Positions 13,368-17,297 of a stretch of DNA of 17,297 bases are shown here, one piece after another. The notes beneath the pieces are model-generated. The model ran no database searches and was not told the origin of the DNA. It saw only the letters and a list, made by a program, of their open reading frames with translations. Both the position numbers and the translations under genes were made by a program. Each line of letters starts with the position of its first letter. Positions within the stretch are counted from its first letter, which is position 1. Origin of the DNA: Proteobacteria bacterium UBA6920 (GTDB taxonomy: Bacteria; Pseudomonadota; Gammaproteobacteria; SG8-11); NCBI GenBank assembly GCA_002448875.1, contig DKAS01000065.1, positions 5,791 through 23,087 on the forward strand. Direction: 5' to 3'.

Positions 13368-16300
13368 TTAGGGCACGATACCGGAGGGGCCGACGGGTTT
13401 CAGATACAGACCATTAAAAATCACATAGTCTGCAGAGTTCACAATGCCACCCGAGTTATTGAAGTCGGCAATCGGACTGGCCGTCAGATACAACGAACGG
13501 AACAAGTTGTAATCGACGGTATTCACGACCGGACCGATGTTGTTCAAGTCACCGTCGCAGATATTGCCGTAACCATCATCGTCGGCATCGTATTGGTGAG
13601 CATTGGCCACCAGCTTGCAGTTATCCAGGTCGTCTGCCACGCCGTCACCGTCGGTATCCGGCACCACTTCGTCCGCGCCGATATCGGCGGCTACGCCGGT
13701 GGGACGCTTGTTGCCGTCATAGTCACGGGCACGCAGCGCGTTAGCCGCCAGGACGGAAGCCGTATCCAGAGCCACGGAACCGGCACCCAGGTGATAGTTG
13801 CTGGCACCCCGGTTCAACGGACCGAAGCGCAGGTCGACGAAGTTACCGCCTTCGTTGAACGCACCAGCCATGTTGAACGTGGTCAGAGCCGCAGGCTCAC
13901 CCTGGATCGCGGTGGAACCGGTGGCGCCATTCTGGTAACCCAGAACGAAGGCCGCATCGCCGGTCTTGTTGCTGACGTCATAGCCGGTGGCATCGGTGAG
14001 CAGGCTGCTCAGCGGATTCAGGCTGCCCGCCGCGCCAGACACCGCCAGGTCGCTGTACACCGGCAGCTCACCAGCGCCGATGTTCGGACGCAGGGTCAGG
14101 GTCGCCGGTATGGTCGCGCTCTGCTCCATATGGAACATGCGATTGTGCCAGATGATGTTGTTCACCAGAGACGGGCTGCTGAAACCGGGGCCGGCCAGGT
14201 TTTCGGTGTCCGCGAAGGACACGACACCCACGCCCGGCTGATCCAGCGTCACGTTCAGGTTGGCGGGATCGGCGGTATTGCCAACGGTGGACGTGCTGTC
14301 GTTGTTGGCAATGGTGTTGTGCTCGATCACCACATTGGCGGCGTTGCTCAGAGCGATACCACCACCGGCCCAGCCGGCGACGTTATTGACGATCATGTTG
14401 TCAACCACGTTGATCAGCGCCGTCATGGTGCGATCCATATAGATACCGCCACCGTGACCGGCACCCGCCTGGTTGCCCTGGATCAGGTTGCCTTCGATGG
14501 TCACCGCGCCGGTGCCGTCGGAAGCGCCGCCTGCGTTCAGGTTCAACTTGCCCATCAGCGCGATAGCGCCGCCGTGCTCGTTGGTGCCCTGATTGAAGGA
14601 CTGGTTGAAGATGATCTTGTTCTGGGCGATGGTGCCGTTGTTGCTCAGACCAAACACGCCGATACCCGCGCCACTGGCCTGGGCGAAGTTACCGCAGATC
14701 CAGTTGTTGGTAACGGAATAGTTGTCAGCACCGGTGTACAGAGCGATACCGCCGCCCGCCTGATTGGTGGCGCCGTTCTTGACCACCTTGTTATGGTGGA
14801 TGCTGATGTTGTCGTTCTGCGCATCGGTGTGCAGGGTCTGGGCGCCGTTGACGAAGGTCATGCTGGGATGACCGACGCGGATACCGCCGCCGAAATTACC
14901 CTGGTTACCGGTAACGATGTTGTTGCTGATCTGCAGACCATTGACATAGCCGTTGACCAGGATACCGCCGCCCTGAGTGGCGCTGGAGATGGTCAGGCCG
15001 TCGATGCGGGAGGTCTGGCCGACGAATTCGCCGACATTGGCGACCACGGTGACACCCGCGCCTTCTTCCAGCGTCAGCGCCGGCGCGGTCTGGCCCGGCA
15101 GCAGGCTGTAGGCATTGGCGGTCAGCATGTCGTTCATGCGCACACGCCAGTCAACCAGTTTGGTGCCCACGGCATTGTTGGCATCGATAGTAGTGACATT
15201 GGCGCCATAGCCCTGCAGCTGCACGGGCTTGTGCATGATCACCAGTTCCGGATAGACCCCGGGCGCGACCAGAATCAGATCGCCGGCGACGGCTGCGTCG
15301 ATGGCGTTCTGGATCGGCGTGGCGCCGGCGACGGTGCTGGGATAGACATGGGTTGCGTTGGCAACACCGGCGGGCAATACCGATACCCATACACCTTCTT
15401 CCGTGGTCTTGCCGGTGGCCGTGGTGACCTTCAACTGACCGGAAATCGCGCCAGCGGGCACGGTAACGGTGATGGACGCATCCGACCAGGCATTGACCAC
15501 CAGGGTCTTATTGCCGATCTTCACCGCGCCGCGACCGGTGCCGAAGCCATAGTTACGATTAATGGTTTTGGCTGCAGTACCCATGCTGGCCTGCCAATCG
15601 GGATTGAGCACCGCGGTCAGACCCAGGGAGGAAATGGTCAGGGTACGGCTGGTGTCGGATACCACTGGGCCACCCAGCGGGGAATCGACCATTCTGATCA
15701 CCGGCGTGATATCCGGCAGTTCGCAATCCACGGGGAATTCACCCTGGCCGGCGAAAGCGGCCACTGGCACTACCGGGGTATCCAGATAGGTGGTGGAACC
15801 CGGCATGTACATCAGGGTGTAGCAGAAGGTGCTGAACTGCGGATTGTAGTGCGCATCCTTCTCATACAGACCGGTGACCTGATTGAGCACCGGCGCCGAA
15901 TCGTTCATGCAGGAGGTCAGCATGTTGGGCGATACGCCGGTTGGGATCGGCAGATTGACCGAGAAAGTCGACGGCAGACGTGCGTTGAACTTGCCGAATT
16001 CGTCGGAATAAGTACGCAGCACTTCACGGCCGGTGTAGTCGCGGAACACCACGGGCAGATACGACGGCGCGGCCTTTTCACCCAGGTTCGGAGACGCCGG
16101 GTTGAATTCGTTGGCCAGGTCGTTGAGGATGCCGCCGACCGCGTTGGCGGAAATCGACACGTCGGTGAACATATGGAAATCGCTGGCGGCATTGGCGCCG
16201 GCAGTCAGTACCACCGCCTTGCGGTTACACAACTTGCGGGTCTGGCCGGCGAAAGGCGCGGCAATCAGATCCGCCGTGTTGATACCGGCCAGGGGCGCGG

Positions 16301-17297
16301 GGTTGCCGCTGAGGTCGGTGTGCACGCGGCTGGTCTGGAAGCTCATGTAGGGCGGAACAACGTGGTTATCACCCACGCAAACCGGCGGCAGCAACAGCGG
16401 GTTGGGCTGATAGGCGGTGCCGAAGTCGACGTTGCGGTCTTCTTCCTTGATGATCTGGAAGCCAGCCGGAATGTCGGATTCTACGATGTAGTAGCCGGAG
16501 GGCAGGCCTTCCACTTCCTTGCGCACGCCGTCGGTCGGATCGATTTCCCAGCGGGAAACGAACGCGTAACCACCGTCGAACACGCCTTCGCGCACCTGAT
16601 TGTAGTTACGCAGGCCGTCGAAGCAGTCGGTGACCTTTTCGATGGCGGTGCCGGGATGGGCGATATAGGTATCGCCGACACAACCGGTGGGGACGCTGTC
16701 GTCCCAGCTGTCGGTGTAAACAACCTGGATGGCATCACCCAGATCAAAGACGCCATTGCCATTGCGATCGATATCTTCCGCACCGGGGAAGTTGCCCAGC
16801 GGGTAGTGGTCGACATCGGGATAGGTGATGCCGGGAGTACCGTCAACATCGTCAATCGCGCCGTCACCCAGCAAGTCGCGGTACAGAGCCAGCTGCACGC
16901 GCGGAATACCCGGTTCCCACTCCTCGGCTACGGCGAAACGGGGATCGTTTTCCGCGCGGGTGATGGAATAAGTTACTACGCCGGTGATACCGCCGTTGCC
17001 ATGATCGAACACACCAAGTTTGCCGGTGGCATCGCCCTGGGCGGTGCCGTGGTCAATATCACCCACGCCGGGGAAGTCGCCGTACGGAGGATTGTCGATG
17101 TCAGCCTGACCGTAGGGAATCTTGCCCCACTCGAAGCGGTTGGTGGTACCCAGGAAAGTCTGCACGCCCATGGTCAGCACCGGACCCTGGATGGTACGGG
17201 ACAGATTGTTGCCGGTGAGCGGGTTGATGGCAGCTTGCGCCTGCGGGTTCAACACACCCAGCGACGGCGTGACCCAGCCGTTGTCGGCGGGGATGGC
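13368..17297 (-). CDS. Giant surface protein: SdrD-B-like, TIG, right-handed beta-helix, TSP3/dockerin-like tail (partial)
   Basis: The frame stays open to the window edge (upstream residues A-I-P-A-D-N-G-W), so the start lies outside; 1309 residues are visible. The N-terminal third has Asp/Gly-rich segments such as DVDGTPG and DRNGNGVFDLGD, and GLPSGYYIVESDIPAGF, typical of SdrD-B/prealbumin-like surface repeats, plus a carboxypeptidase-regulatory-like stretch (TYSDEFGKF). A TIG/IPT-like domain follows (about 15365-15705). Then comes a parallel beta-helix (about 14140-15350) with repeated N-N-x-I-x-x-N turns and GGGI steps. It is followed by a choice-of-anchor-Q-like end (RDYDGNKRPTGVAADIGADE), then the TSP3/dockerin-like module ending GPSGIVP. 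There is no catalytic motif. It is the first gene of the cupredoxin group, 63 bases from chain A; a scaffold, adhesin or oxidase partner is likely. Confidence 0.87.
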   Translation of the reverse strand, partial: AIPADNGWVTPSLGVLNPQAQAAINPLTGNNLSRTIQGPVLTMGVQTFLGTTNRFEWGKIPYGQADIDNPPYGDFPGVGDIDHGTAQGDATGKLGVFDHGNGGITGVVTYSITRAENDPRFAVAEEWEPGIPRVQLALYRDLLGDGAIDDVDGTPGITYPDVDHYPLGNFPGAEDIDRNGNGVFDLGDAIQVVYTDSWDDSVPTGCVGDTYIAHPGTAIEKVTDCFDGLRNYNQVREGVFDGGYAFVSRWEIDPTDGVRKEVEGLPSGYYIVESDIPAGFQIIKEEDRNVDFGTAYQPNPLLLPPVCVGDNHVVPPYMSFQTSRVHTDLSGNPAPLAGINTADLIAAPFAGQTRKLCNRKAVVLTAGANAASDFHMFTDVSISANAVGGILNDLANEFNPASPNLGEKAAPSYLPVVFRDYTGREVLRTYSDEFGKFNARLPSTFSVNLPIPTGVSPNMLTSCMNDSAPVLNQVTGLYEKDAHYNPQFSTFCYTLMYMPGSTTYLDTPVVPVAAFAGQGEFPVDCELPDITPVIRMVDSPLGGPVVSDTSRTLTISSLGLTAVLNPDWQASMGTAAKTINRNYGFGTGRGAVKIGNKTLVVNAWSDASITVTVPAGAISGQLKVTTATGKTTEEGVWVSVLPAGVANATHVYPSTVAGATPIQNAIDAAVAGDLILVAPGVYPELVIMHKPVQLQGYGANVTTIDANNAVGTKLVDWRVRMNDMLTANAYSLLPGQTAPALTLEEGAGVTVVANVGEFVGQTSRIDGLTISSATQGGGILVNGYVNGLQISNNIVTGNQGNFGGGIRVGHPSMTFVNGAQTLHTDAQNDNISIHHNKVVKNGATNQAGGGIALYTGADNYSVTNNWICGNFAQASGAGIGVFGLSNNGTIAQNKIIFNQSFNQGTNEHGGAIALMGKLNLNAGGASDGTGAVTIEGNLIQGNQAGAGHGGGIYMDRTMTALINVVDNMIVNNVAGWAGGGIALSNAANVVIEHNTIANNDSTSTVGNTADPANLNVTLDQPGVGVVSFADTENLAGPGFSSPSLVNNIIWHNRMFHMEQSATIPATLTLRPNIGAGELPVYSDLAVSGAAGSLNPLSSLLTDATGYDVSNKTGDAAFVLGYQNGATGSTAIQGEPAALTTFNMAGAFNEGGNFVDLRFGPLNRGASNYHLGAGSVALDTASVLAANALRARDYDGNKRPTGVAADIGADEVVPDTDGDGVADDLDNCKLVANAHQYDADDDGYGNICDGDLNNIGPVVNTVDYNLFRSLYLTASPIADFNNSGGIVNSADYVIFNGLYLKPVGPSGIVP
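13371..13658 (-). repeat. TSP3 plus dockerin-like module, copy 3 (giant protein C-terminus)
   Basis: About 96 codons. DTDGDGVADDLDNC and YDADDDGYGNIC (13557-13658) are followed by dockerin-like repeats DLNNIGPVVNTVDYNLFR and DFNNSGGIVNSADYVIF, then YLKPVGPSGIVP. The first calcium loop is altered (NIGPVV), so it may bind calcium more weakly than the copies in the protease and chain C. Confidence 0.88.
14140..15350 (-). other. Right-handed parallel beta-helix domain of the giant protein
   Basis: Begins with PIQNAIDAAVAGDLILVAPG and VYPELVIMHKPVQLQGYG, the usual N-cap of pectin-lyase-like helices. About ten coils follow with asparagine-ladder motifs such as ISNNIVTGNQG, IHHNKVVKNG, VTNNWICGNFA, IEGNLIQGNQAG, VDNMIVNNVAG and IEHNTIANND, each followed by a GGGI or GAGIG step. 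No polysaccharide-lyase catalytic pattern was noticed, so a structural or binding role is more likely. Confidence 0.85.

Noticed and set aside
14140..15350. Pectate lyase or other polysaccharide lyase activity of the beta-helix
   Set aside because: The fold pattern is present, but no catalytic Asp/Arg/Lys arrangement or lyase signature was noticed, and the GGGI asparagine-ladder repeats are typical of structural surface helices.

Overview
The window looks like a chromosomal piece of a GC-rich, Gram-negative proteobacterium, probably a gammaproteobacterium. The reasons are the cobT-cobC-cobS order, a lipobox lipoprotein, a PEP-CTERM (VPLPA-like) surface-sorting tail, a DsrE-family protein and frequent GTG starts. 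I cannot name a genus. No tRNA, rRNA, CRISPR array, transposase or phage gene was seen.

Left part (1-4500). Three overlapping plus-strand genes (the end of cobT, then cobC and cobS) form a cobalamin nucleotide-loop assembly operon. After a 420-bp gap comes an exported DsrE-like protein with its own strong terminator. A minus-strand pair (a four-helix membrane protein and a SAM methyltransferase, overlapping by 4 bp) is divergent from an HxlR-type regulator. Two inverted repeats sit in the shared promoter region. Bidirectional-looking terminators close both flanks.

Right part (4555-17297). Everything is on the minus strand and nearly everything is exported. In transcription order: (1) a giant SdrD-B-like/TIG/beta-helix surface protein whose start lies outside the window; (2) three consecutive cupredoxin proteins related to multicopper oxidases; (3) a cohesin-like protein with a PEP-CTERM anchor; (4) a subtilisin-family protease; (5) a small lipoprotein; (6) an HPr-kinase-like ATP-binding protein; (7) a 56-residue Tat-signal peptide protein.

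Two points stand out. First, the copper-binding motifs of one multicopper oxidase appear to be divided between two neighbouring chains: the first has HFHG and HCH...H...M, the second has HPFHPHG and HSH. The third chain has lost all of them. This suggests an obligate hetero-oligomeric oxidase. Second, the third cupredoxin chain, the protease and the giant protein all end in the same module: thrombospondin-type-3 calcium repeats, two dockerin-like repeats, and a closing GPSG(L/I)V motif. The gene between these dockerin-bearing proteins encodes a cohesin-like domain on an exosortase-sorted anchor. I infer a cellulosome-like, calcium-dependent surface assembly that displays a split multicopper oxidase and a protease instead of glycoside hydrolases. 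The substrate (Mn(II), Fe(II), a phenolic or another) cannot be read from the sequence.
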